The notes under the pieces: generated by a model
Databases searched by the model: none
Told to the model about the DNA's origin: nothing
Seen by the model: only the letters and a program-made list of their open reading frames with translations
Assembly: GCF_014639655.1 (NCBI RefSeq)
Contig: NZ_BMGB01000001.1
Coordinates: 2,391,082-2,455,081, forward strand
Length of the DNA stretch: 64,000 nucleotides
Direction of reading: 5' to 3'
Source: Conyzicola nivalis
Lineage (GTDB): Bacteria; Actinomycetota; Actinomycetes; Actinomycetales; Microbacteriaceae
Translations under genes and position numbers: made by a program
Part shown: positions 7,895-16,311 of the stretch, piece after piece
Position numbering within the stretch: position 1 is the stretch's first letter
Layout of the letters: each line of letters begins with the position of its first letter

Positions 7895-8617
7895 ATGGCC
7901 CTCGAACTGCGCATCCGCCCGCTCGCCGCGACCGATGTCGACGACGTGGTCGCCGCCTCCGACGTCGACCGGGGCACCCTGCTCGCGGATGTGACGAGCT
8001 GGCAGCAGCAGAAGGCACCGACCATCGTCGCCCGCACGATCGACGGCGCCTTCGTCGGTTTCGCGCGGGCCCGGCCGAACGAGGTGGAGACGAGTCCGCG
8101 CCCCGAGGGCCAGGTTGCCGAGTTCACCCACCTGTTCGTCGTCGGCGACCAGCGCGGCAACGGCGCGGGCACCGCTCTCGTCGAACGCACGCTGAAGACT
8201 CTGCGCCTGCTCGGCTTCGCCCGGGTGGTGGCCGCCGCGAACGAGCCGACCGCCGCCTGGCTGGCGCAGCGCGGCTGGGAGGTGCTGCCCGCGGGCCGCG
8301 CCCTGGCCTGGGTCGAACCGTTCATCGCGCGCGACGACCTGTGGCACCCCGACGCGCGGTCCGGCAGCTTCTCGCCGCTGCTCGCTATGCCGTTGGCGAA
8401 GAACCGGCCGGTGCAGGCGTGGATGCGCCTCGCCGACGCCCCGCCCCTGATCGACGCGCTGTACGACCCGCGCGGCGACGCCGACGCCCACGCGGTCACC
8501 GCCATCACGGCCGCCCTGGTCGACCGGCCCGACGTGCTCGCGAAACTGCCGCCCCTGCTTCGTGCCGCGCTGCACTTCCCGGCCTACGACGCTGCGGCGC
8601 CCGAGGTCGAGGGGTAG
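7895..8617 (+). CDS. GNAT family N-acetyltransferase
   Basis: 240 residues. The first 150 form a GNAT domain with the acetyl-CoA pyrophosphate-binding loop QRGNGAG (motif A: HLFVVGDQRGNGAGTALVE) and the C-terminal strand AAANEPTAAWLAQRGWEV. The remaining 90 residues are an extra helical region that I do not recognise; it contains LPPLLRAALHFPAYD. Such enzymes acetylate amines on small molecules or proteins; the substrate is unknown. It begins 17 bp after the inverted-repeat arm, so its promoter is either inside that element or upstream in the MFS gene. Confidence 0.85.
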   Translation: MALELRIRPLAATDVDDVVAASDVDRGTLLADVTSWQQQKAPTIVARTIDGAFVGFARARPNEVETSPRPEGQVAEFTHLFVVGDQRGNGAGTALVERTLKTLRLLGFARVVAAANEPTAAWLAQRGWEVLPAGRALAWVEPFIARDDLWHPDARSGSFSPLLAMPLAKNRPVQAWMRLADAPPLIDALYDPRGDADAHAVTAITAALVDRPDVLAKLPPLLRAALHFPAYDAAAPEVEG

Positions 8618-8709
8618 CCTAGACACCAGTCAGTTCGTGCGGGCCTTGATTTGGGCTCGAGGGCACTCCGTTGAGTGTCGTCCTCTGTCGCTCGTCACGA
8701 AGGCTCGTC

Positions 8710-11055
8710 ATGCCCACTGCTCTGCACGAAGCACTCTCCCGCACCGAGGCCACGCGCACGGTCACCGAATCCGACGCCGAACTGCTCTTCGACGCCCGCG
8801 GCGGCGACCTCGAACGGTTGCTCTCCGTGGCATCCGCGATCCGCGACGAGGGCCTCGCCGGTTCCGGGCGCGACGGTGTGATCACCTACTCGAAGAAAGT
8901 GTTCATCCCGATCACGTTCCTCTGCCAGGACCGCTGCCACTACTGCACCTTCGTCGAGACCCCGGGCGGCCTGCTGGCGATGGGCAAGCCGAGCTACATG
9001 TCGCCGGACGACATTCTCGAGGTGGCCCGGGCGGGCGCCGCGATGGGCTGCAAGGAGGCGCTGTTCACGCTCGGCGACCGGCCGGAGAACCGCTGGCCGA
9101 CCGCCCGCGCCTGGCTCGCCGAGCACGGGTACACGTCGACGATCGACTACATCCGGGCGATGGCGAAGCTCGTGCTCGAGGAGACCGGGCTGCTGCCGCA
9201 CCTCAACCCCGGGGTGATGACGTTCGGCGAACTGCAGGCGCTGCGGCCCGTCGCACCGTCGATGGGCATGATGCTCGAGACCACCGCGACCCGGCTGTGG
9301 AGCGAGAAGGGCGGCGTGCACTACGGCTCGCCCGACAAGGATCCGGCGGTGCGCCTGCGCGTGCTCGAGGACGCCGGCCGCGCGAAGGTGCCGTTCACGA
9401 CCGGGGTGCTGCTCGGCATCGGCGAGAACAACGCCGAGCGCGCCGAGTCGCTGTTCGCGATCCGGGCCTCGCACGAGCGGCACGGGCACATCCAGGAGAC
9501 CATCGTGCAGAACTTCCGCGCCAAGCCGAAGACCGCAATGCAGAACGACGACGACCTCGGCTTGCAGGAGTACGTGGCCGCGGTCGCGGTCGCCCGCATC
9601 GTGATGGGGCCGGATGCGACCATCCAGGCGCCGCCCAACCTGACCGACGCCGACGAGCTCGGCCTGTTGATACGGGCCGGAATCGACGACTGGGGAGGGG
9701 TCAGCCCGCTCACCGCCGACCACGTCAATCCCGAGCGCCCGTGGCCGGAGCTCGACGACCTGGCCAGGCTCACCCGCGCCGCGGGCTACGAACTGCGCGA
9801 GCGGCTGACGGCGCATCCGCGGTTCGCTACCGTCCTCGACTGGATCGACGCGCGCATCCGGCCGCACGTCGACGCCTTGGCCGCGCCGTCGGGGCTCGTG
9901 GATGCCACGGCGCCCGTCACCGGACGCCCCTGGCGCGCGGCGCCCGTCACGCGCACATCGACTCCCGTGCTCCGCCGCGCCGCCGTCGACCCGGCCGGCC
10001 TCGGCGACACGGACTACGTGGAACTGCTCGGCTACGACGGCCCCGAGCTCGAGGCCCTCGCGAGCCTCGCCGACGAGCTGCGCGTCGCCACCGTCGGCGA
10101 CGGGGTAAGTTTCGTCGCCAACCGCAATCTCGACTCGTCGGTGGTGACCGATCCCGGTCTCATCGGCGACCTGGCCGACGAGGCGGCGGCACTCGGCGCC
10201 ACCGAGATCTGCGTGCAGGGCGCCGTGCCCGCGCACCTTCCCGGCTCGGCCTACCTCGACATCGTGACCGCGATCAGGCGTCGCCAGCCGGGGCTGCACC
10301 TGCACGCGTTCCGCCCGACCGAGGTGGTCGACGGCGCCGCCCGGCTCGGCATCACGGTGCGCGAGTTCTACGGCCTGCTGCGCGACGCCGGCGTCGGCAC
10401 GGTACCCGGAACGGGCGCCCGCATCCTCGACGACCGCATCCGCGGACTGCTGAGCGCCCACGCCGATCCACCCGTCGCCGACTGGGTCGAGACGGTCGCC
10501 ACCGCGCACTCCGTGGGCCTGCGTTCGACCGCGACCATGGTCTACGGGCACGTCGAGACGGCCGCCGATCAGGTGGCGCACCTGCGCACGCTCGTCGCGC
10601 TGCAGCGGCGCACCCGCGGCTTCACCGAATTCATCGCGATGCCGTTCGTGCCGGTGGACTCGCCGCCGGTGCCCGGCGCGCGACCCGGCCCGACGGTGCG
10701 GGAGAGCAGGGCGCTGCACGCGGTCGCGCGGCTCATGCTGCACGGCAGCATCGACCACATCCAGGCCGCGTGGACCAAACTCGGCCTCGAGACCAGCCAG
10801 GCGGTGCTGCTCGGAGGCGCGGACGACCTCGGCGGCCTGCTGCTCGACGGCGTGCTCGCGCCCGAGGCCGGCGCCGAGGCGTACCGCTCGCTCACGGTCG
10901 CCGACGTGCACCGCGTCGCCGCCGAGATCGGGCGCCCCGCCCACCAGCGCACCACCGACTACGCCCCGTTCGCTGAGCCCACCCCGGTCGCTGAGCCCAC
11001 CCCGGTCGCTGAGCCTGTCGAAGCGCACCAGCCCGCCGAAGCGCGCCGCCCGTGA
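8710..11055 (+). CDS. fbiC: FbiC-like FO synthase (CofG-CofH fusion) with a degenerate CofH radical-SAM site
   Basis: 781 residues, against about 850 for mycobacterial FbiC. The N-terminal half (about 1-385) is a complete CofG radical-SAM domain with the iron-sulfur motif CQDRCHYC after ITYSKKVFIPITFL. The C-terminal half aligns along its length with CofH (FVANRN, GATEICVQG, HLHAFRPTEV, GTVPGTGARILDD, TTDYAPF), but where CofH should carry its C-x3-C-x2-C cluster motif after NRN the protein goes straight from NRNLDSSVVTDPG to GATE, about 20 residues short and without any cysteine. No other frame restores it. The active pair normally makes the deazaflavin FO for coenzyme F420. Translation of the next gene is coupled (GTGA overlap). 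The start ATG is preceded by a weak GAAGG. Confidence 0.85.
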   Translation: MPTALHEALSRTEATRTVTESDAELLFDARGGDLERLLSVASAIRDEGLAGSGRDGVITYSKKVFIPITFLCQDRCHYCTFVETPGGLLAMGKPSYMSPDDILEVARAGAAMGCKEALFTLGDRPENRWPTARAWLAEHGYTSTIDYIRAMAKLVLEETGLLPHLNPGVMTFGELQALRPVAPSMGMMLETTATRLWSEKGGVHYGSPDKDPAVRLRVLEDAGRAKVPFTTGVLLGIGENNAERAESLFAIRASHERHGHIQETIVQNFRAKPKTAMQNDDDLGLQEYVAAVAVARIVMGPDATIQAPPNLTDADELGLLIRAGIDDWGGVSPLTADHVNPERPWPELDDLARLTRAAGYELRERLTAHPRFATVLDWIDARIRPHVDALAAPSGLVDATAPVTGRPWRAAPVTRTSTPVLRRAAVDPAGLGDTDYVELLGYDGPELEALASLADELRVATVGDGVSFVANRNLDSSVVTDPGLIGDLADEAAALGATEICVQGAVPAHLPGSAYLDIVTAIRRRQPGLHLHAFRPTEVVDGAARLGITVREFYGLLRDAGVGTVPGTGARILDDRIRGLLSAHADPPVADWVETVATAHSVGLRSTATMVYGHVETAADQVAHLRTLVALQRRTRGFTEFIAMPFVPVDSPPVPGARPGPTVRESRALHAVARLMLHGSIDHIQAAWTKLGLETSQAVLLGGADDLGGLLLDGVLAPEAGAEAYRSLTVADVHRVAAEIGRPAHQRTTDYAPFAEPTPVAEPTPVAEPVEAHQPAEARRP
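10968..11029 (+). repeat. 18-bp tandem repeats at the fbiC 3' end, last unit resembling half of a dispersed palindrome
   Basis: Units g[t/g]tcgctgagcccacccc occur at 10968-10985 and 10986-11003, and a third begins at 11004 but continues as cctgtcgaagcg, close to one arm of the palindromic repeat seen complete at 39298-39355 (ccctgagcttgtcgaaggg). The repeats are read in frame and give the EPTPVAEPTPVAEPVEA tail of the fbiC product. Confidence 0.6.
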
Positions 11056-11429
11056 TCACCCTCGCCGCCACCGTCCCCCACCGCGCCTTCCTCGCCGCCA
11101 TGCTCGCCCGGCACTACGACCTGGCTCAGCCCCCCACCGTGCTGATCACCACCGACCCGCACACCCCGGTCGCCGACACGATCCGCCGCGTCATCCTGAT
11201 CACCGACGGCCCGATCACCGACGGCCCGATCACCGACACCCCGATCACCGACACCCCCGCGCCGCTCCCCCTCCCCACCCTGATCATCGGCCCGACCGGC
11301 CACCCGGCCGCCGGCCACGCCCGCCTCGCCACCTCCCACCCCGCCGAACTGCTCAGCGTCGTCGACGGCTACCTGCGCCACCCCGAGTTGTACCCGGCCG
11401 GGCGCACGCGAGAACCGGCCAGGATATGA
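11052..11429 (+). CDS. hypothetical protein with internal ITDGP/ITDTP repeats, 125 aa
   Basis: Starts at GTG overlapping the fbiC stop (GTGA) and ends overlapping the monooxygenase start (ATGA), so it sits inside a coupled operon and is probably translated. The N-terminal and C-terminal parts look folded (AATVPHRAFLAAMLARHY; LLSVVDGYLRHPELYP), while the middle is made of four 15-bp units at 11198-11257 encoding ITDGP, ITDGP, ITDTP, ITDTP. No known domain, cysteine or membrane segment. Its place between an FO-synthase-like radical SAM protein and a flavoprotein suggests a role in the same process, without direct evidence. Confidence 0.6.
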   Translation: MITLAATVPHRAFLAAMLARHYDLAQPPTVLITTDPHTPVADTIRRVILITDGPITDGPITDTPITDTPAPLPLPTLIIGPTGHPAAGHARLATSHPAELLSVVDGYLRHPELYPAGRTREPARI

Positions 11430-12853
11430 CCGACCTCGACACCGTCATCGTCGGCGCGGGTTTCGCCGGCATCGGGGCGGGCATCCGCCTGTCACGCCTG
11501 GGCGAGCACTCGTTCGTCGTGCTCGAACGGGCCGAAGCCATCGGCGGCACGTGGCGCGACAACGTCTACCCCGGCGTCGCCTGCGACATCCCCTCGCACC
11601 TCTACTCCTTCTCCTTCGCCCCCAAACACGACTGGTCGCACTTCTTCGCCCGTGGTTCGGAAATTCAGGACTACTTGCGCGAGTGCGCGCGCGAGATCGA
11701 CTCGCGCCTCCGGCTCGGCACCGACGTGCTCGAGATGCGCTGGCTCGCCGACATCGAACGGTGGCTCGTGCGCACGTCGGCGGGCGACTACACCTGCCGC
11801 ACGCTCGTGGTCGCCGCCGGCCGGCTCTCCGAACCCCGGATGCCCGAGATCCCGGGCCTCAATTCGTTCCCGGGCGCCGCGTTCCACTCCTCCCGCTACG
11901 ACCACGACGTGCGACTCGCCGGCAAGCGGGTCGGCGTCGTGGGCACAGGCGCCTCGGCCGTGCAGCTCGTTCCGCGGGTGGCCGAACAGGCCGGCAGCGT
12001 GGTGCTGTTCCAGCGCACGGCCCCCTACGTCGTACCGCGCGACGATGTCGAGTACTCGGCACGCGACATCCTGAATTTCCGAAACGACCCCGAGGCCCGC
12101 GAGCGGTTGCGCGCCGACCTGTTCTGGGCGATGGAGGCGGGTTTCGCCGAGCGCGTGGCCACTCCGGGCTACATCGACGCCCTGCGCGACCGCGCGCGCG
12201 GCCACCTCGAGGCCCAGGTCTCCGACGCCGCCCTGCGGGAAGCCCTCACCCCCGACTACGAGATCGGCTGCAAGCGTGTGCTGCTCGCAGACGACTTCTA
12301 CCCGGCGCTCGAGAGCGGGGCGGTGACGATCACCGCCGCGCTCGAGCGCGTCGACGGACCGACCGCGATCGCGGCGAACGGCGCCGCCCACGATCTCGAC
12401 GTGCTGGTCTTCGCGACCGGCTTCGAGTCCACCCGTCCGCCGTTCGCCCGCCGCGTCTTCGGCCGCGACGGCCTGAGCCTCGACGAGGCCTGGCGCGACG
12501 GCATGGTCGCCTACGCCTCGACCACGGTGCACGGCTTCCCGAACCTGTTCGTCATCGACGGCCCGAACGCGAGCCTCGGCCACAACTCGGCGATCGTGAT
12601 GATCGAGGCGCAGATCGACTACCTGCTCGGCGCGCTGCACGACGAGATCGACGTGCTCGAGGTCTCGGCCGACGCCCAGGCCGCCTACGTCGCCGATCTC
12701 GACGCCCGCGCCGCCTCGACCGTCTGGCTCGGCGGCGGCTGCGAGAGCTGGTACGTCGACGAGCGCAGCCGCCGCCTCACACTGCTCTGGCCCGACTTCG
12801 CCTACGCCTTCCGCGACCGGCTCTCCGAGTTCGACCGCGCCGCGTACCTCTGA
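11426..12853 (+). CDS. flavin-containing monooxygenase, Baeyer-Villiger type
   Basis: 475 residues with two Rossmann motifs: FAD-binding VGAGFAGIGAG at about 9-19 and NADPH-binding GVVGTGASAVQ at about 170-180. Between them is the Baeyer-Villiger fingerprint F-x-G-x-x-x-H-x-x-x-W, here FPGAAFHSSRY (residues 148-158) with Tyr in place of the usual Trp. GGTWRDNVYPGVACDIPSHLYSF is split across residues 40-62 and is typical of the class. Expected reaction: NADPH- and O2-dependent insertion of oxygen into a ketone or oxidation of a heteroatom. The ATG overlaps the stop of the small repeat gene, making it the third gene of the fbiC operon. Its 3' end overlaps a convergent permease gene by 52 bp. 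Confidence 0.9.
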   Translation: MTDLDTVIVGAGFAGIGAGIRLSRLGEHSFVVLERAEAIGGTWRDNVYPGVACDIPSHLYSFSFAPKHDWSHFFARGSEIQDYLRECAREIDSRLRLGTDVLEMRWLADIERWLVRTSAGDYTCRTLVVAAGRLSEPRMPEIPGLNSFPGAAFHSSRYDHDVRLAGKRVGVVGTGASAVQLVPRVAEQAGSVVLFQRTAPYVVPRDDVEYSARDILNFRNDPEARERLRADLFWAMEAGFAERVATPGYIDALRDRARGHLEAQVSDAALREALTPDYEIGCKRVLLADDFYPALESGAVTITAALERVDGPTAIAANGAAHDLDVLVFATGFESTRPPFARRVFGRDGLSLDEAWRDGMVAYASTTVHGFPNLFVIDGPNASLGHNSAIVMIEAQIDYLLGALHDEIDVLEVSADAQAAYVADLDARAASTVWLGGGCESWYVDERSRRLTLLWPDFAYAFRDRLSEFDRAAYL

Positions 12854-14097
12854 ACCGCCGCCCGATAGGCGACACCGACGACGAGCACGGCTACTCCGAC
12901 CACGATCGACACGGGCGGAAGGGTAGCGACGAGCACGAGACATCCGAAAGCCCCCGCCACCTGCAGCGCCCGCGGGTACCGCCGCTGCTCGCCCGGCTGG
13001 GTGAAGGCAGCGACGTTGGCGATCAGGTAGTAGAGCAGCACGCCGAACGACGAGAAGCCGATCGCCCCGCGCAGGTCGACCGTCAGCACGAGCGCGACGA
13101 TCACGACGGCGACGGCGACCTCGGCGCGGTGCGGGACGTGGAATTTCGGATGCACCGCCGACAGCCACCTCGGAAGGTCCGCCTCGCGCGCCATCGCCAG
13201 GCCTGTGCGCCCGATGCCCGCGATGAGCCCGAGGAGGGCGCCGAGCGAGGCGACGGCGGCGGCCACGCGCACGACGGGTTCGGCCCACCGCCAGCCCGAC
13301 TCGACGGCGGCGTCGGCGAGCGGTGTCGGCGACCCCGCGACCCCGTCGACACCGAGGGCGCCGAGCACGACCACGGCCACTACCGCGTACACGACCACCG
13401 TCGCGGCGAGCGCGATCGTGATCGCCCGCGGGATCGTGCGCGCCGGATCGACCACCTCCTCGCCCATCGTGGCCACGCGCGCGTAGCCGGCGAAGGCGAA
13501 GAACAGCAGCCCGGCCGACTGCAGCAGCCCGTGCCAGCCGCCCGCCACGAGCGCGTCGGCGGCGAACGGGTTGGCATCGCCGATCTCGGGCAGGCCGCCG
13601 CTCGCCGCCGCGGTCACGCCGATGGCGAGCCCGACGAGCACGACCACCACGATCACGCGGGTCAGCTGCGCGGTGCGGGTGATCCCGCGGTAGTTGACGG
13701 CGGCGAGCGCCACCACGGCGGCCGCCGCGACGGGCCGCTCCCAACCGGAAGGGGCGGCGTAGGCGGCGAAGGTCAGCGCCATCGCGGCACAGCTCGCGGT
13801 CTTGCCGATCACGAAGCTCCACCCGGCGAGGAATCCCCAGAGAGCGCCGAGCCGCTCGCGACCGTAGAGATAGGCCCCGCCCGAGAGCGGATAGCTGGCC
13901 GCGAGCTGCGCCGTCGAGGTGGCGTTGCAGAACGCGACGAACGCGGCGACGGCCAGACCCACGAGCAGTCCGCTGCCCGCGGCCTGGGCCGCCGGGGTGA
14001 ACGCGGCGAACACGCCGGCCCCGATCATCGAGCCGAGACCGATGAACACGGCGTCGGGGGTGCGCAGCCGGCGCGCGAGTTGGGGCTGAGGGGTCAC
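12802..14097 (-). CDS. APC family amino acid permease
   Basis: About 431 residues from a GTG start (VTPQPQLARRLRTPDAVF). Helix 1 has the APC signature IGLGSMIGAGVFAAF and helices follow in the usual twelve-segment pattern; FFAFAGYARVATMGEEVVDPARTIPRA is the conserved helix 6-loop region (given here as landmarks near residues 205-232). It is an inner-membrane amino-acid or polyamine transporter; the substrate is unclear. An in-frame ATG 57 bp upstream would add a basic leader and is less likely. The last 52 bp overlap the convergent monooxygenase gene. Upstream it is divergent from the penicillin-binding protein gene. Confidence 0.88.
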   Translation of the reverse strand: MTPQPQLARRLRTPDAVFIGLGSMIGAGVFAAFTPAAQAAGSGLLVGLAVAAFVAFCNATSTAQLAASYPLSGGAYLYGRERLGALWGFLAGWSFVIGKTASCAAMALTFAAYAAPSGWERPVAAAAVVALAAVNYRGITRTAQLTRVIVVVVLVGLAIGVTAAASGGLPEIGDANPFAADALVAGGWHGLLQSAGLLFFAFAGYARVATMGEEVVDPARTIPRAITIALAATVVVYAVVAVVVLGALGVDGVAGSPTPLADAAVESGWRWAEPVVRVAAAVASLGALLGLIAGIGRTGLAMAREADLPRWLSAVHPKFHVPHRAEVAVAVVIVALVLTVDLRGAIGFSSFGVLLYYLIANVAAFTQPGEQRRYPRALQVAGAFGCLVLVATLPPVSIVVGVAVLVVGVAYRAAVQRYAARSNSESRSRKA

Positions 14098-14225
14098 GGA
14101 GGCAGAATACCGGCGGCCCGTGAACACCACGATCCGGTATCGAATTGTCTTCATCCCTTGGGTTCCTGGGACGGGTGTCGTAGCGTCGTTGGACCTGCAG
14201 GTTCGAAGTCGAGAGGCTCTCCCTC

Positions 14226-16283
14226 ATGCCCAGCCGCTACGAGATGGTCTCTCTCGACGAGATTTCCGTCGGTGCGACCGACTACGCCCGGCCCCGCGGG
14301 TACAAGATCCTGCTCGCGGCTCTCGCCATGATCCTCATCCCCGCGCTCATCGGTGCCGGGTTCGCCGCCATGGCTACGCCGGCAGTGCTCGCGGCATCGT
14401 CGACCACCGAGAAGGTCACCGACTACTGGGAGGCCTTCCCCTCCGACCTGCCGATCGCGGCCGCCCTGCCGCAGCACGTCGTGTTGCTCGACAAGAGCGG
14501 CGCCGAGTTCGCCCGCTTCTACAACGAGAACCGCATCCCGATCACCTACGAACAGATCTCGCCCAACTTCATCAACGCTCTGGTGGCCACCGAGGACTCG
14601 CGGTTCTACCAGCACTCGGGCGTCGACTTCGCGGGCATCGCGCGCGCGATGGTGAAGAACCTCACCAACGACAACCGCACCGAGGGCGCCTCGACGATCA
14701 CCCAGCAGCTGGTGCAGAACATCCTCATCAGCAATGCCCGCAACGACGACGAACGGGAGGTCGCGAAGGGCGACACCTACGAGTCGAAGATCCGCGAGGT
14801 GAAGTACGCGGTGGCGCTCGAGAAGACGATGCCCAAGCAGGACATCCTCTCGACGTATTCGAACGCGGTCTACTTCGGCAATCTGGCCTACGGTGTCGAG
14901 GCCGCATCGCGCGTCTATTTCAGTTCGGATGCCGCGTCCCTCACGGTGCCGCAGGCGGCCGTGCTCGTCGGGCTCCTGCAGAGCCCCGTGCAGTACGACC
15001 CGTACGCGCGGCCCGAGGCGTCCCAGGCCCGGCGTGACGCGGTCATCGACCGGATGCTGGCGGAGGGCTACATCACCGCGGAGGAGGCCGCCGCCGCGAC
15101 GGCGACCCCGCTCACGCTGAGCCGCGGCGACACCCCGTCGGGCTGCGCCACCTCGGCCTACCCGTACTACTGCGCGCTCGTGCAGCAGGAACTGCTCGCC
15201 AACGTGGCTTTCGGGGCCACCCCGGAGGAGCGGCAGCAGAACCTGAGCCTCGGCGGCATCACCGTCACGACCGCCCTCGACCGCGGGGTGTCCGACGCGG
15301 CGACCCGGGCGGCGACGGACGCTCTCGGCAACGACAACCGGGTGGCCGCGGGCATCGCCGTCGTCGTTCCCGGCACCGGCCACATCGCGGCGGTCGCCGA
15401 GAACCGTGGGTGGAACCAGACGCAGGTCGTCTACGCGACGAGCGCGCAGCAGCCCGGCTCGGTGATGAAACCCCTCACGCTGGTTACAGCGCTAGAGCAG
15501 GGCATCCCGATCACCACGACCCTGTCGGCCAACGGCCCGTACTTCTCCCGGGTGCTCGACAGCCCGAAGAAGGGCTACACGAACTTCGGCAACGCCCAGC
15601 TCGGCAACATCGATGCGCGCAGCGCGATCCGCCAGTCGGTCAACATCTACTTCGTGAAACTGATCGAGCAGACCACGGTCATGTCGGTCGTCGACATGTC
15701 CAGACGACTCGGCATCTCGACGATCAACACGAACGAGGGCGACCCCGCGGCGGTGGGTCCGCGCACGGGCTCGTTCGCGCTCGGCACCTCATCGGTCACG
15801 CCGGTGGAGATGGCGAACGTCTACGCCACCTTCGCGGCGGGCGGCGTGAAGTGCAACCCGATCTCGATCGTGTCGGCCGTGCGCACCACCACGGGCGAGC
15901 CGCTGCCGACCTCGGCACCAGAGTGCCATCAGGAGATCAGCCCCGCCATCGCCGCGCAGATGACCGACGCACTGCAGGGAACCTTCGGCGGAGGCGGCAC
16001 CCTCGCCGGCGTCGGCCCTCTCCCCGGGCGCGAAACCGCGGGCAAGACCGGAACGACCGACGACAGCTCGGCGAACTGGACCGTGGGCATGACCCCGAAC
16101 TTCGCCACCGCCGTCTGGGTGGGCGACCCGCGCGGCGGATTCGCGTACCCGCTGACCAGCGTCTTCGCCTACGGCCGCACCTTCTTCAAGACCACGGGCT
16201 CGGCGATCGCCGGCCGCATCTGGAAGACCGTCATGGTCGATGTGCACCAGGGGCAGCCGGTGACCGGTTTCCCGAACGGCTGA
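14226..16283 (+). CDS. class A penicillin-binding protein (bifunctional transglycosylase/transpeptidase)
   Basis: 685 residues: a cytoplasmic tail, one membrane anchor (about 27-57), a GT51 glycosyltransferase domain (about 100-280) with catalytic Glu in ATEDSRFYQHSG (Glu123) and GASTITQQL, and a transpeptidase domain with S412-x-x-K (GSVMKP), S471-V-N and K607-T-G (AGKTGTTDD). It polymerises lipid II and cross-links peptidoglycan on the outer face of the membrane. Compared with PonA-type enzymes it lacks C-terminal PASTA or Ig-like additions. Single gene with a promoter likely in the spacer before 14226; the following MFS gene is 28 bp downstream and may be read through. Confidence 0.93.
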   Translation: MPSRYEMVSLDEISVGATDYARPRGYKILLAALAMILIPALIGAGFAAMATPAVLAASSTTEKVTDYWEAFPSDLPIAAALPQHVVLLDKSGAEFARFYNENRIPITYEQISPNFINALVATEDSRFYQHSGVDFAGIARAMVKNLTNDNRTEGASTITQQLVQNILISNARNDDEREVAKGDTYESKIREVKYAVALEKTMPKQDILSTYSNAVYFGNLAYGVEAASRVYFSSDAASLTVPQAAVLVGLLQSPVQYDPYARPEASQARRDAVIDRMLAEGYITAEEAAAATATPLTLSRGDTPSGCATSAYPYYCALVQQELLANVAFGATPEERQQNLSLGGITVTTALDRGVSDAATRAATDALGNDNRVAAGIAVVVPGTGHIAAVAENRGWNQTQVVYATSAQQPGSVMKPLTLVTALEQGIPITTTLSANGPYFSRVLDSPKKGYTNFGNAQLGNIDARSAIRQSVNIYFVKLIEQTTVMSVVDMSRRLGISTINTNEGDPAAVGPRTGSFALGTSSVTPVEMANVYATFAAGGVKCNPISIVSAVRTTTGEPLPTSAPECHQEISPAIAAQMTDALQGTFGGGGTLAGVGPLPGRETAGKTGTTDDSSANWTVGMTPNFATAVWVGDPRGGFAYPLTSVFAYGRTFFKTTGSAIAGRIWKTVMVDVHQGQPVTGFPNG

Positions 16284-16311
16284 GCCCCGCCGCCGCTCGT
16301 AAGCTCGACGG

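Noticed and set aside
8562-10976. 804-residue frame overlapping fbiC in another phase, Arg/Pro-rich
   Set aside because: Low-complexity composition; fbiC in the other frame has clear motifs.
11198-11257. Four 15-bp repeats considered as a CRISPR or regulatory iteron
   Set aside because: They are contiguous, in frame and inside a coupled coding gene, so they are a coding tandem repeat.
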